DNA from: Spirochaetales bacterium | GTDB lineage: Bacteria > Spirochaetota > Spirochaetia > JABEVK01 | Assembly: GCA_013044245.1 (NCBI GenBank) | Contig: JABEVK010000107.1 | Coordinates: 1-36,055 of the forward strand | Length of the DNA: 36,055 nt | Direction of reading: 5' to 3' | Shown here: positions 1 through 8,258 of the stretch, one piece after another | Position numbering within the stretch: position 1 is the stretch's first letter | Layout: each line of letters opens with the position of its first letter | The notes under the pieces: generated by a model | The model's database searches: none | Seen by the model: the letters and a program-made list of their open reading frames with translations, nothing else | Told to the model about the DNA's origin: nothing | Position numbers and translations under genes: made by a program

Positions 1-1203
1 CTAAAAGATCATCATCGTAGTTTGGATAGTCTATCGCGGTCTGATTTAGTTCAATATGGAGGGCTTGAGCTTGCTGTACAGCATTTTAATAGTGCAGCTG
101 GCGCGTTTCATATCCTTTTGGGACGCGATCCCTATGATGTTAACGCCCTGTATTCCCTTGCCCTTATCAGCACGGCTGAGGGGAATATGCCACAAAGTGA
201 AACTTATCTCACGACACTCCTTCGCCACGACCCCAAAAATAGCTCCGCTTTAGCCCTCAAAGGGCAAATTGCCTTAGCACAGGGGAAAACTGCACAAGCA
301 GAAACTGACTTTCAAAGTGCCCTGACGAGCAAAGAAAATGGAGAAGCTCTTTTGGGGTTGGCTCAAATTCGCATTTCTGCAAAAAAATGGAAAGAAGCCG
401 AAGGTTTTCTCAATCGGGCGGTAAAACTCAACCCTCAAGATGACGAAGCGTATGCTTCCCGCAGTCGCGTAGATCAAAAACTCAACAACTGGGAATCAGC
501 TCAAGAAGACATCAATCAAGCAATTTCGTTGGCACCTCAAGACCCCTGGCACTACCTCGATCGAGCCCGCATGGAGTGGCTTCACCTGTATAAACCTGAT
601 GATGCCTTAGCCGATACGGCCGAAGTCCTCAAACAGGATCCGCAGAACTTTTATGCGCACTGGTACCGAGCTCAAATTCTTGATAGCAAAAATGAAACGG
701 ACGCGGCATGGACAGCCTATCGTTGGGTTCTCAAAAACAAGCCCAAATTCCTTTACGCCTACCCTCCCTCTACCATGCTCGCTTTTGAATATAAGGATTG
801 GGCAACAGCGGCAGACTTAGCCCAGAAATCGTGGCTCCAATATCCCGGTGAATATGCTTTTCCTATTATTGCAGCATTGTCCTACCGGTTTGAAGGACAA
901 CCTTCTAAAGCCATACCCATTATTAACAACGCGGCTATACGGTATCCCATGGGTAGCGCGATCAATGAGATATTCCGCTTTCTTGATTCTCCCTCTGAGG
1001 CTTTTGCCCTCAATGATATCCTTTCAAAAGAAAAGAACAAAGACACAAAAATCCGTTTACGATTCTATCAAGGCTGTGAATATGTCTACCTTAAAGATAT
1101 CAATTCCGCACGTGCGGCCTTTCAATCGGTAGCAGACAACCAGGCACACAATATCCCCGAAATTCGCATGGCTCGCCAATGGCTTAAGGATTTAGGTCCG
1201 TAA
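1..1203 (+). CDS. TPR-repeat protein, 3' part only
   Basis: The reading frame is open from the first base, so the gene starts upstream of the window; about 400 codons are visible before the TAA at 1201-1203. The protein is a string of tetratricopeptide-type helical pairs. Typical signatures are an Ala/Gly at the helix turn followed by Pro at the repeat end, as in the segments ending RDPYD, RHDPKN, KLNPQDD, SLAPQD and KQDPQN. Such repeats act as protein-protein scaffolds. There is no enzymatic motif, and no signal peptide can be judged because the N-terminus is missing. An internal TTG at 22 could be called as a start, but nothing supports it over the open upstream frame. The following DHH gene starts two bases after the stop, so the two are probably co-transcribed. 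The specific partner or role cannot be told from sequence. Confidence 0.85.
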   Translation, partial: LKDHHRSLDSLSRSDLVQYGGLELAVQHFNSAAGAFHILLGRDPYDVNALYSLALISTAEGNMPQSETYLTTLLRHDPKNSSALALKGQIALAQGKTAQAETDFQSALTSKENGEALLGLAQIRISAKKWKEAEGFLNRAVKLNPQDDEAYASRSRVDQKLNNWESAQEDINQAISLAPQDPWHYLDRARMEWLHLYKPDDALADTAEVLKQDPQNFYAHWYRAQILDSKNETDAAWTAYRWVLKNKPKFLYAYPPSTMLAFEYKDWATAADLAQKSWLQYPGEYAFPIIAALSYRFEGQPSKAIPIINNAAIRYPMGSAINEIFRFLDSPSEAFALNDILSKEKNKDTKIRLRFYQGCEYVYLKDINSARAAFQSVADNQAHNIPEIRMARQWLKDLGP

Positions 1204-1204
1204 C

Positions 1205-2197
1205 GTGGAGGACAATGAAAAATCTTTTGACGCCCTGGTGAGACATCTCCAGCCAGGGCGTCGAATTCTCGTTCAAACCCATGACTTTCCCGATTTTGAC
1301 GCCATTGCCGCCGCTTATGGTTTGTATTGTCTTTTTGAAACCTACGGATTGACCTCCTACATTATCTACGGCGAAGAAATTCAGGGTTTTTCCTTAGGAG
1401 AAACCATACGCACGTTGTCCATTCCCGTTCATCGCATTAAAGATTTCGCCCTTGAACCCCAAGACCAAATCATTCTCGTCGATAGCTGTCCTGGCAACAA
1501 AAATGTGACAGTCGTTCCGGATTTGACCATCGTAGGGGTTATAGATCATCACCCTCTGCCCCCCGTGCCACTTCAAGCCCTTTATTGGGATGTGCGCAGT
1601 CACTACGGTTCCTGTTCGACACTCATTTATGAATATTTCGCTGCGTCAAGTTTTCAACCTACCAAAAATGCCGCCACCGTGCTTTTGATGGGAATAATGA
1701 TGGATACCAACTACTTGACCCGCGGGGTTTCTCAAGCGGATTTAGACGCATTCTCAGCCCTATACTTTCGAGCAGATTGGATTTCTGGCAACTATTTGCT
1801 CAACAATTCGCTCTCGGTCCACAATGTCCCCATTTTCCGCGAAGGTCTTGAGCACCTTCGTGTCTACAAAGGGTTTTGTTTCACCTTCATCTCGAAAGAA
1901 ACCGATGCCGATACCATCGCCGTTATGGCCGATGATTACCTCCGATTTCATGAAGTAGCCTTTAGCGTCGTGGCTGGTTTGAATCAAGGGGAAATTAAAA
2001 TTTCAGTCCGTAGTGAAGACCCAGGCTTAGCTGCAAGCAAAGTTGTCAGGCGAGCTCTTCATGGTATAGGTTACGGTGGCGGTCATAACCACATGGGCGG
2101 CGGAACTGTTTCGTTAACAAAATATTTGGGGCCGGACGATTTATATGAACGTTTTCGGGCTGCCATCGACCATTATATTCATGAGGTAACTTTATGA
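1205..2197 (+). CDS. DHH-family phosphoesterase, NrnA-like (oligoribonuclease/pAp phosphatase type)
   Basis: A 330-residue cytoplasmic protein of the DHH/DHHA1 superfamily. Metal-ligand motifs are in the expected order: H26-D27 and D30-x-D32 (HDFPDFDA), D93 in ILVDSCPG, the DHH triad at 114-116 (VIDHHP), and a GIMMDT segment near residue 160. The C-terminal DHHA1 domain ends in the glycine-rich GYGGGHNHMGGG, which binds the substrate in this family. NrnA-type members degrade very short oligoribonucleotides and dephosphorylate pAp using Mn2+. The start is GTG, one base after the stop of the TPR gene, with only a weak upstream Shine-Dalgarno; translational coupling is likely. The gene overlaps the TraB-family gene by ATGA at 2194-2197. 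The exact substrate is inferred from the family; a cyclic-dinucleotide or other small-nucleotide phosphodiesterase is an alternative. Confidence 0.85.
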   Translation: MEDNEKSFDALVRHLQPGRRILVQTHDFPDFDAIAAAYGLYCLFETYGLTSYIIYGEEIQGFSLGETIRTLSIPVHRIKDFALEPQDQIILVDSCPGNKNVTVVPDLTIVGVIDHHPLPPVPLQALYWDVRSHYGSCSTLIYEYFAASSFQPTKNAATVLLMGIMMDTNYLTRGVSQADLDAFSALYFRADWISGNYLLNNSLSVHNVPIFREGLEHLRVYKGFCFTFISKETDADTIAVMADDYLRFHEVAFSVVAGLNQGEIKISVRSEDPGLAASKVVRRALHGIGYGGGHNHMGGGTVSLTKYLGPDDLYERFRAAIDHYIHEVTL

Positions 2198-3378
2198 GCG
2201 ATACCGTAACCCGGCTGATCCTTGGAGAACGTGAATACGTTATTATTGGGACCGCCCATGTGTCACAGGCCAGCATCCAAGAAGTCACCGAGGTCATCCG
2301 GGCCGAATCGCCAGACCTTGTTGCCGTAGAACTTGATGCGGGGCGTTACCGTTCGCTCGCAGAACCCCAAACTTGGGAAAAGCTCGATATCTTTGATGTT
2401 CTTAAAAAACGGCAAGGGTTTCTCTTGTTAGCCAATTTGGCACTTTCTTCCTTTCAGAAGAAAATTGGCGACAACGTTGCCGCTAAACCCGGGCAAGAAA
2501 TGTTGGCAGCCGTACAGGTTGCGCAAGAACTGAATATTCCCTTTGAGTTGATTGACCGAGAAATTCAAATTACTTTACGTCGTGCTTGGAAACGTTCGAG
2601 TCTATGGGGAAAAAATAAGCTTTTGGCCTTACTGCTAAGTTCGGTCTTCAGCTCTGAGAAGAAATTAGAAGAACAGGATATTGAGTCTCTAAAAAAGAAG
2701 AATGAACTTGACCATATGATGGATGAATTGGCAAAAGAGCTCCCCACAGTCAAGTCCGTACTGATTGATGAGCGTGACCGATATCTCGCTTCAAAACTTT
2801 ACGAGTCTGTAGGAAAAAAATTTGTAGTCGTGGTAGGAGCCGGGCATGTTCCGGGGATGTCCCGTGTTCTGAAAGACCTTCATTCCGGTCTATCCACGTC
2901 CGATGTGACTGACATCAATGTGATTCCGCCGCCATCTTGGTGGAGTCGCGTATGGCCATTCTTGATCCCTGCCGCGATTATTGGACTGATCGTAACGGGC
3001 ATTCTTGTGAAAGGAAGTGCCGCGCTCCTGCCTATTCTTGCCAGTCTTGCTTTAACAACGGCAGGCTTTGCTGTTTTAGGCTCACTGCTAGCCTTGGCTC
3101 ATCCTGTGACAATTCTTGTTGCGGCAATCACTGCTCCGGTGGCTGCTCTGTTCCACCCCTTGGTTCATGTCTTTTATTTTACCGGTACATCCGAAGCTTC
3201 GCTACGTAAGCCCCGTGTCCGCGACTTAGAAAACCTTTCTGCTGACTCTTCTTCACTCAGGGGCTTCTATCGAAACAGGGTTTTACGCATTCTTTTGGTC
3301 GTATTATTTTCAACAGTCGGGGCCACGATTGGCATGTACGCCACGCTGCCCGTTCTGTTGAAAACTTTTTTTGGCTAA
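2194..3378 (+). CDS. TraB/PrgY-family membrane protein
   Basis: A 394-residue protein with the TraB-family core at the N-terminus: GTAHVS around H22, an acidic ELDAGRY segment near residue 48 and a second conserved GAGHVPGM near residue 216. The C-terminal third holds three to five hydrophobic stretches (about residues 255-275, 282-330 and 370-390), so the catalytic-type domain is anchored in the membrane. TraB was named for pheromone shut-off in enterococci. The fold is related to the Tiki/EreA-type metal-dependent hydrolases, and bacterial chromosomal members are mostly uncharacterised. It overlaps the DHH phosphoesterase by four bases, indicating one translational unit. It is convergent with the LysM gene, with 36 bases between the stops and no clear intrinsic terminator. 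The family call is good; the function is unknown. Confidence 0.85.
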   Translation: MSDTVTRLILGEREYVIIGTAHVSQASIQEVTEVIRAESPDLVAVELDAGRYRSLAEPQTWEKLDIFDVLKKRQGFLLLANLALSSFQKKIGDNVAAKPGQEMLAAVQVAQELNIPFELIDREIQITLRRAWKRSSLWGKNKLLALLLSSVFSSEKKLEEQDIESLKKKNELDHMMDELAKELPTVKSVLIDERDRYLASKLYESVGKKFVVVVGAGHVPGMSRVLKDLHSGLSTSDVTDINVIPPPSWWSRVWPFLIPAAIIGLIVTGILVKGSAALLPILASLALTTAGFAVLGSLLALAHPVTILVAAITAPVAALFHPLVHVFYFTGTSEASLRKPRVRDLENLSADSSSLRGFYRNRVLRILLVVLFSTVGATIGMYATLPVLLKTFFG

Positions 3379-3414
3379 TCCAAAAAGGAATCTAGGAAAA
3401 AAACTGAAGTCTTC

Positions 3415-3936
3415 TTACTGAGAAGCTTTTGCTTGGTAATGCTCTCCGGCGGTTTTGTACTGGCTCGCATCTTTCTTTCCCGCTTCTTTGTAAACTCTGT
3501 ATGCCTCAAGGTAGCCCTTAGCCAACAACGAGTAATCGTCCTGAGAGAGGTTACCTTTTGTTCCTACCAAGGCGGGAATATCAAATCGCTGGCCAGGATA
3601 GATCAGATCGGGATTGTGGATCTGGGCTTTATTGATTTCATAGATCGAAGGCCACAATACAGGATCTTTGTACCATTTATCAGAAATCCACCATAAGGTA
3701 TCCCGGGGAACGACCTGATGAACTCCCAAAATTTTGGGTTGCGTAGAAGTAGGTGTGGCCTCAGGTGCCACTGGCTGAGGGCTCGCTTGAACCGCGACGG
3801 GAGTCGGTGCGGGGGCCTTTTTCACTGGTGTGGCAAAAAAAGCAAAGTACAAAGCAATTCCCAAACCAAGGAGTACGACAATAACCAGCGCAACAACCAA
3901 GGGCGCGTTGTTTTTTGACTGCGAGGGGTTCGACAT
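3415..3936 (-). CDS. membrane-anchored LysM-domain protein
   Basis: 173 residues. A short charged N-terminus is followed by one strong transmembrane helix (about residues 12-34), a Pro/Ala/Val/Thr-rich linker (35-70) and one LysM domain (about 73-121). The LysM shows the usual sequence: a VxxxDTLWxIS start, an INKAQIHNPDLIYPGQ middle and an FDIP end. A short helical tail follows. The likely topology is N-in with the LysM in the periplasm, where it would bind N-acetylglucosamine in peptidoglycan. A good ribosome site (AGGAGA) precedes the ATG. The gene lies downstream of the lacI-type gene in the same direction but 118 bases away, so it probably has its own promoter. A structural envelope role is inferred; there is no catalytic domain. 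Confidence 0.88.
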   Translation of the reverse strand: MSNPSQSKNNAPLVVALVIVVLLGLGIALYFAFFATPVKKAPAPTPVAVQASPQPVAPEATPTSTQPKILGVHQVVPRDTLWWISDKWYKDPVLWPSIYEINKAQIHNPDLIYPGQRFDIPALVGTKGNLSQDDYSLLAKGYLEAYRVYKEAGKKDASQYKTAGEHYQAKASQ

Positions 3937-4054
3937 GGTTTTTCTCCTTTCACTATAGATACTATCTCATTATCGCCCAAAATTCGACAAAACTTAAGCA
4001 ATTGATCACGAAAGCAGCTTGAGACTTTAAACGGTAAAGCTTTTAAAACCTTTT

Positions 4055-5068
4055 TTATCTTATCGGTATCGGGCGAACAGAATCACGAATAATCAAATTG
4101 GGGTTAATCAAATGGATAGGCGAAGGTGCTCCACCCTTGAGCTTCTCGAACAAATACTGAACCGCAGACGCCCCCATTTCAATGGGATTTTGCCCGATTG
4201 TCGTCAAGCCTGGGTCAGAGTACTCACCAGCTAAAACGTTATCATAGCCGATGATACTGACATCAGAAGGAATCTTGTATCCTTGCTCCTTGAGTGCTTT
4301 CACTGCCCCTAAGGCCATGTAGTCGTTGGCCGCCAATAGCGCCGTAGGAAGATGGCCTTGACGAATCATTTCTTGCGTTCGACGGTACCCGCTATCCTTG
4401 GTAAAGTCCCCTCGGAGGATTTTGATTTTACTTTCTAGACCGTGTGAAGTCATATAGCGGCGGTAAGCATCCTCGCGAATCATCGCCACAGGAGAAACTT
4501 CTGGTCCACCCAAATGGGCTATTGAACGATGGCCATTTTGCCATAAATGATCTAAGGCTAATCGGATACCTTGGTCATTATCCGAACTTATAAACCCAAC
4601 ATGATCACCTTTCAATTCAAAGTCAATTATGCAAACAGGAATCTGCGACGCGGCGATTTCGGCAAGGTGTGGATCGTCTGACGTCATGCCTATAAAGATA
4701 ACACCTTCAACATGTTTTTCTTGACATAATCGAATGTATGACTTTTGATTAGACAGGTCTCTTGTCATAGTAAACATGAGAAGATCGTAGCCATTATTAG
4801 ACGAAGCCGTCGCGATTCCATCAAGAAATTGCGTACCGAAGTTTTCCATAAAATTAATTTCTGCACGACTAAGAAAGAATACGCCCAGTGTGTTACTTTT
4901 TTTTGTCACCAAACGTCGGGCAAATGTATTGGGCGAATAGCCTAGCTCAGTTGCTAACTTTTTAATTTTTTCTTTTGTTTCAGCGGCAACGAGAGGGCTA
5001 TCATTTAGACTTCGCGAGACTGTCGAATGCGTGACCCCTGCCAAGCGAGCAATATCTTTTATTGTCAT
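4055..5068 (-). CDS. LacI-family transcriptional regulator of the adjacent sugar ABC operon
   Basis: About 337 residues. It has the standard LacI layout: an N-terminal helix-turn-helix (MTIKDIARLAGVTHSTVSRSL), the hinge helix near NTFARRLVTKKS, then a periplasmic-binding-protein-like ligand domain. The start at 5068 is preferred over the in-frame ATG at 5086 because LacI proteins begin at MTIKDIA and because GAGGAG lies about ten bases upstream of 5068, whereas the upstream ATG has no ribosome site. The gene is divergent from the sugar-binding lipoprotein gene at 5315, whose promoter region carries a perfect CACACGTGTG palindrome of the central-CG type that LacI proteins bind. The effector is probably a maltodextrin or related sugar, judged from the transporter and glucan enzymes next door. 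The ligand itself is not visible in the sequence. Confidence 0.92.
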   Translation of the reverse strand: MTIKDIARLAGVTHSTVSRSLNDSPLVAAETKEKIKKLATELGYSPNTFARRLVTKKSNTLGVFFLSRAEINFMENFGTQFLDGIATASSNNGYDLLMFTMTRDLSNQKSYIRLCQEKHVEGVIFIGMTSDDPHLAEIAASQIPVCIIDFELKGDHVGFISSDNDQGIRLALDHLWQNGHRSIAHLGGPEVSPVAMIREDAYRRYMTSHGLESKIKILRGDFTKDSGYRRTQEMIRQGHLPTALLAANDYMALGAVKALKEQGYKIPSDVSIIGYDNVLAGEYSDPGLTTIGQNPIEMGASAVQYLFEKLKGGAPSPIHLINPNLIIRDSVRPIPIR

Positions 5069-5116
5069 AGTCAATTCGCTCCTCATGTAGACACCAAGAT
5101 GCTACCAAACGCAATC

Positions 5117-5145
5117 ATCATGAGCCTAAACGAAATTTCTGACAA
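5117..5145 (-). promoter_or_regulatory. candidate promoter of the lacI-type gene
   Basis: On the minus strand, TTGTCA (5140-5145) and CATGAT (5117-5122) are separated by 17 bases, matching five of six and four of six sigma-70 consensus positions. A start near 5110 would give a leader of about 40 bases before the ATG at 5068. Found by eye; the -10 is weak. Confidence 0.35.
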
Positions 5146-5222
5146 GCATCAAAAAAAATCTTAACCGAGCATTCCCCCTGTCCCATTGCGTTCACCGCAC
5201 GCACTTTTCTTGTATTTAACTC

Positions 5223-5250
5223 TTGACAACCGCCCATACGGGGTTAAAAT
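5223..5250 (+). promoter_or_regulatory. sigma-70 promoter of the sugar-binding-protein gene
   Basis: A perfect -35 TTGACA (5223-5228) and a near-perfect -10 TAAAAT (5245-5250) are separated by 16 bases. Transcription would start near 5257, about 58 bases upstream of the ATG at 5315. This is the strongest promoter-like sequence I noticed in the window. The LacI-type palindrome lies just downstream of it. Confidence 0.7.
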
Positions 5251-5264
5251 GAGGTTACTCTTAT

Positions 5265-5278
5265 TGCACACGTGTGTA
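5265..5278. promoter_or_regulatory. LacI-type operator, perfect palindrome CACACGTGTG
   Basis: The ten-base perfect palindrome CACACGTGTG lies at 5267-5276 with a central CG, extended by a matching T/A pair at 5265/5278. It starts about ten bases downstream of the expected transcription start of the strong promoter at 5223-5250. Bound repressor would therefore block initiation or early elongation. The central CpG and the position fit operators of LacI-family regulators, and a LacI-family gene is divergent from it. Assignment to that regulator is inference. Confidence 0.6.
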
Positions 5279-5314
5279 TGCGGATCAGAGTAAATCACCA
5301 AAAGGAGGAATCGC

Positions 5315-6616
5315 ATGAAGAGCTTCACAAAAGCACTTTTTACGATGTCCACAGTGGCCCTTCTGGGCCTCGGAGTTGCGGCGTGTTCGAAACCGGCACC
5401 CAAAACCATCACTCTTCGTTTGAGCCTGTATAAGCAGGAAATCGCGAAGCAATTCAAAGACCTCACGGATGCTTTTACAGCAGCCAACCCCGGGATCGTC
5501 ATCAATACGGAAATTACTCCCAATGATGGTGGCGCTGCCCAAGCTGCCGCCGCTGCGGCTGGTAAACTGCCCGACATCATTCAATCGCCTGCTTACGCAG
5601 CGGACTTCCAGTTGGCAAAACAAGGTTATGCAGTAGATTTGACCAATCTGCCCGTCATCAAGGATGTAAACCCGGATCTGCTCGATGGCGTGACTTACGA
5701 AGGCAAAATCATTGCCCTTCCCACCGATGTTGGAACCCTAGGCATCCTCTACAACAAAGCGATTTTCGCCAAGTATAACCTCAAAGTACCCACCACTTAT
5801 CTCGAACTGCAACAGGTGGCTCAGACTTTGAAGAAAAACAAAATTACACCGTTTGCTGGCCTGTTGAAAGAAAACTGGTCGATCGGTCACTTCATGGAAC
5901 TTCTGCATGGTTCAATGCTGGGCGCCAAGGGCTATGATGGCCTCAAAGGCTCTGCTGCAATAGCGAAATTTGCTGAAGACATGAATCAAGGTAAAGCTGA
6001 CTGGGGCAAAGTTGTTGACCTGAAGGCCATGTTCCGAATCATGGACTGGTACCACTCCAACATGAGCAAGAATGCCCTCAATAACGCTTGGAATGAAGAA
6101 GTTGCAGAGTTTGCTTCGGGCAAAACGGCCATGGTTGTCCAAGGTCAATGGTTCATCAACCCTACTATTGCCGCCGAAAAAGCCGCCAACACCAATTTCG
6201 ATATTGGGTTCTTCCCCTTCACATGGTCAAACAACCCTGCTGAAAACAAGTTCTTCTCTTCGGCCGACTCGACCTTTGTCTTGTCAACTCAGTCTTCCCC
6301 CGAAAAACAAGCCGCTGCTGAAAAGTTCCTTAACTTCTTGGCTACCCCTGAAGCTATCAAGATTTGGACTGGCGAATTCAAACTCGTCCCGGCGTTCAAA
6401 GACGCCGACTTGAGCAGTATGCCCTCTGCTTTTGGCGACATCGCTGCAAGCGAAAGCAAGTTGGGCAGCTACTCCTGGGAATTCTCTTTGGCTCCTGACC
6501 CCACGTGGGAAAATGCTATGAAAAACGGTGCACTCGGTTACGTTCTGGGAAAAATGACTCCCGATCAAATCGCCGCCAGCATCAATAAGTCCTGGAAAGA
6601 AAACTACAAGAACTAA
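5315..6616 (+). CDS. sugar ABC transporter substrate-binding lipoprotein (MalE-like)
   Basis: 433 residues. An N-terminal lipoprotein signal has a hydrophobic core and a VAAC lipobox with the acylated Cys at 24. The mature part is a solute-binding protein of the carbohydrate family: an LSLYKQEIAKQFKDLTDAF opening, an aromatic-rich C-terminal half and a late KFLNFLATPEAIKIW motif typical of MalE/UgpB-type proteins. It would capture an oligosaccharide in the periplasm and deliver it to the permease pair encoded at 6732 and 8255. The ATG is preceded by a strong AAAGGAGG. The gene sits behind a near-consensus promoter and a LacI-type operator and is followed at once by a strong terminator, so it is probably expressed above the permeases. 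Maltodextrin as substrate is inferred from malQ and the GH13 gene. Confidence 0.9.
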   Translation: MKSFTKALFTMSTVALLGLGVAACSKPAPKTITLRLSLYKQEIAKQFKDLTDAFTAANPGIVINTEITPNDGGAAQAAAAAAGKLPDIIQSPAYAADFQLAKQGYAVDLTNLPVIKDVNPDLLDGVTYEGKIIALPTDVGTLGILYNKAIFAKYNLKVPTTYLELQQVAQTLKKNKITPFAGLLKENWSIGHFMELLHGSMLGAKGYDGLKGSAAIAKFAEDMNQGKADWGKVVDLKAMFRIMDWYHSNMSKNALNNAWNEEVAEFASGKTAMVVQGQWFINPTIAAEKAANTNFDIGFFPFTWSNNPAENKFFSSADSTFVLSTQSSPEKQAAAEKFLNFLATPEAIKIWTGEFKLVPAFKDADLSSMPSAFGDIAASESKLGSYSWEFSLAPDPTWENAMKNGALGYVLGKMTPDQIAASINKSWKENYKN

Positions 6617-6640
6617 GTAATCTTTACGATATAAGCTAGA

Positions 6641-6669
6641 GAAGGAAGGCTTCGGCCTTCCTTCTTTTT
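6641..6669 (+). terminator. intrinsic terminator between binding protein and permeases
   Basis: A perfect ten-base stem GAAGGAAGGC / GCCTTCCTTC (6641-6650 and 6655-6664) closed by a TTCG tetraloop is followed by five T residues. It lies 24 bases after the stop of the binding-protein gene and 63 bases before the permease start, in the middle of a transport operon. Partial read-through would give many binding proteins per permease. Confidence 0.85.
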
Positions 6670-6731
6670 CGCCGAAACATTGAGGAAGCGATTTCTGGGC
6701 TTCCCTTGGCATACACTCAACGAGGTGCTCT

Positions 6732-8258
6732 ATGGTTATTAATAAGTGGAAATCCAGGTCGAGCTTTATACTCTTTTTGTTGCCGGCATTGGCCTTCTAT
6801 TTTTTCTTTGCTATTCTTCCACTTTTACAAGGATTTTGGCTGTCAACAACAAACTGGGATGGAACAGCTCCATGGACACCGGCACAAATTAGTATTCCGG
6901 TGTTCGAAAAAAAAGTCCTTGACCAGACCCCAAACCCATCAGACAGAGCGTTGCTGCTCAAGTACTATACAAAAAACCCCGCGGCAGGAATGTATCAACG
7001 CCATGATCTTTACGGCTTGGACCGCTACCGCTTGTTAATGATCTTTTCCGCTCGCGGCATAGTGAACCCTGATTTTCAAAATATCGGATTAAAAAACTAC
7101 ACTGACATTTTCACTGGCAACATCGATCCCAAGTTTTTTCCCCAGAATTATCACCAAGCAAAATTTCAAGAAGGGGATCCCCTCGATAATATTCGTTTAA
7201 TATCACAAGACGAGTGGCAAAGACGTTTTACAAACCACATTCACGATCAAACTGAATTATCTTTTTTATATCAGGCCTACACTCTGACCCCTAAAGGCTA
7301 TGAACTCAACAAATCATTTATCCCGCTTTCTTCGACTGATATTCAAACAGCTTTAACTGCCATTCCTGGGCTCGGCGATGCATGGAATGACTTTTATGGC
7401 GACGTCACTGATGCTGGAGCGCAGTTAAAAACCCCAGGAATCGTCGACGAACTAATTCAGAAATTAGGCCCTGTCAAAGCACATAAAATCGCGCCTTCGG
7501 GTTTGGTGCAATTACAATCTTTAGGACAATATGCCTATAAAGAAGCGTATTTGAAACACTTAGTCGCACATTATTGGTATGTCGCCAAAATCCGCATGGG
7601 TGTTTTAGTGTTCACGATCTTCTTCACAGTATTCAATGTCCTCTTTGTCAATGTTCTAGCTTTACTGTTAGCATTCGCCTTAGATACCAAAATTAAATCT
7701 CGCAATATCCTTAGGTCTGTTTTCTTTATCCCCAACGTTCTTTCTTTAATCATCGTTGCATTTATCTGGCAGTTAATATTCACTCAAATGCTTCCAAAGT
7801 TGACAGGATATTCAGATTGGATCATGAACCCTGACATAGCACCTTGGTTGACAGTTCTTGTTGCAACCTGGCAAGGTGTCGGTTATTACACCATTATTTA
7901 CCTTGCTGGCTTACAAAACGTCCCACAAGAATTGCTAGAAGCCTCTTCGATCGACGGGGCGCGTGTCTGGACAAATTTCAGAAAGGTTATCCTACCCATG
8001 ATGTTTCCTGCCATCACCATTTGCCTCTTCTTAAGTACGGCGGGTGCTCTGAAAACTTTTGATATTATTTTTGCGTTGTATCCGTCCAATTCGACGGCTG
8101 TAGGTGTGGATAACGTTGTCATTAACATCTTCTACGACGCTTTCCGTGATAAGCATGCCGGGGCGGCGACAGCAAAAGCCGTGCTTTTGATGGCTGTCAT
8201 ACTCATCATCAGCGGTATTCAGATCACTCTCACCAAAAAGAAGGAAGTTGAGCTATGA
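6732..8258 (+). CDS. sugar ABC transporter permease, MalF-like, with a large periplasmic insertion
   Basis: 508 residues, against about 290-310 for the usual sugar permease of this family. The first transmembrane helix (about 10-33) and a TNWDGT motif are followed by about 250 residues of soluble sequence before the second helix near residue 290. Inside that loop is the conserved GLKNYTDIF motif (about 119-127). The remainder is a standard BPD_transp_1 domain, with the EAA loop at about 400-424 (LLEASSIDGARVWTNFRKVILPM) that docks the ATPase. The long loop occupies the same topological place as the P2 domain of E. coli MalF, which contacts maltose-binding protein. The gene ends in a four-base ATGA overlap with the second permease. 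GAGGTG precedes the ATG. No ATPase gene is nearby, so a shared MsmX/UgpC-type subunit encoded elsewhere is expected. Confidence 0.9.
   Translation: MVINKWKSRSSFILFLLPALAFYFFFAILPLLQGFWLSTTNWDGTAPWTPAQISIPVFEKKVLDQTPNPSDRALLLKYYTKNPAAGMYQRHDLYGLDRYRLLMIFSARGIVNPDFQNIGLKNYTDIFTGNIDPKFFPQNYHQAKFQEGDPLDNIRLISQDEWQRRFTNHIHDQTELSFLYQAYTLTPKGYELNKSFIPLSSTDIQTALTAIPGLGDAWNDFYGDVTDAGAQLKTPGIVDELIQKLGPVKAHKIAPSGLVQLQSLGQYAYKEAYLKHLVAHYWYVAKIRMGVLVFTIFFTVFNVLFVNVLALLLAFALDTKIKSRNILRSVFFIPNVLSLIIVAFIWQLIFTQMLPKLTGYSDWIMNPDIAPWLTVLVATWQGVGYYTIIYLAGLQNVPQELLEASSIDGARVWTNFRKVILPMMFPAITICLFLSTAGALKTFDIIFALYPSNSTAVGVDNVVINIFYDAFRDKHAGAATAKAVLLMAVILIISGIQITLTKKKEVEL

Noticed and set aside
3355-3390. Possible terminator at the end of the TraB-family gene (TTTTTGG / CCAAAAA)
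   Set aside because: The stem is A/T-rich, lies partly in the coding end and lacks a following T-run.
4020-4054. GGTAAAGC...TTAAAACC followed by T-run downstream of the lacI-type gene
   Set aside because: The arms do not pair well, and the T-run is on the strand opposite to the gene's transcription.
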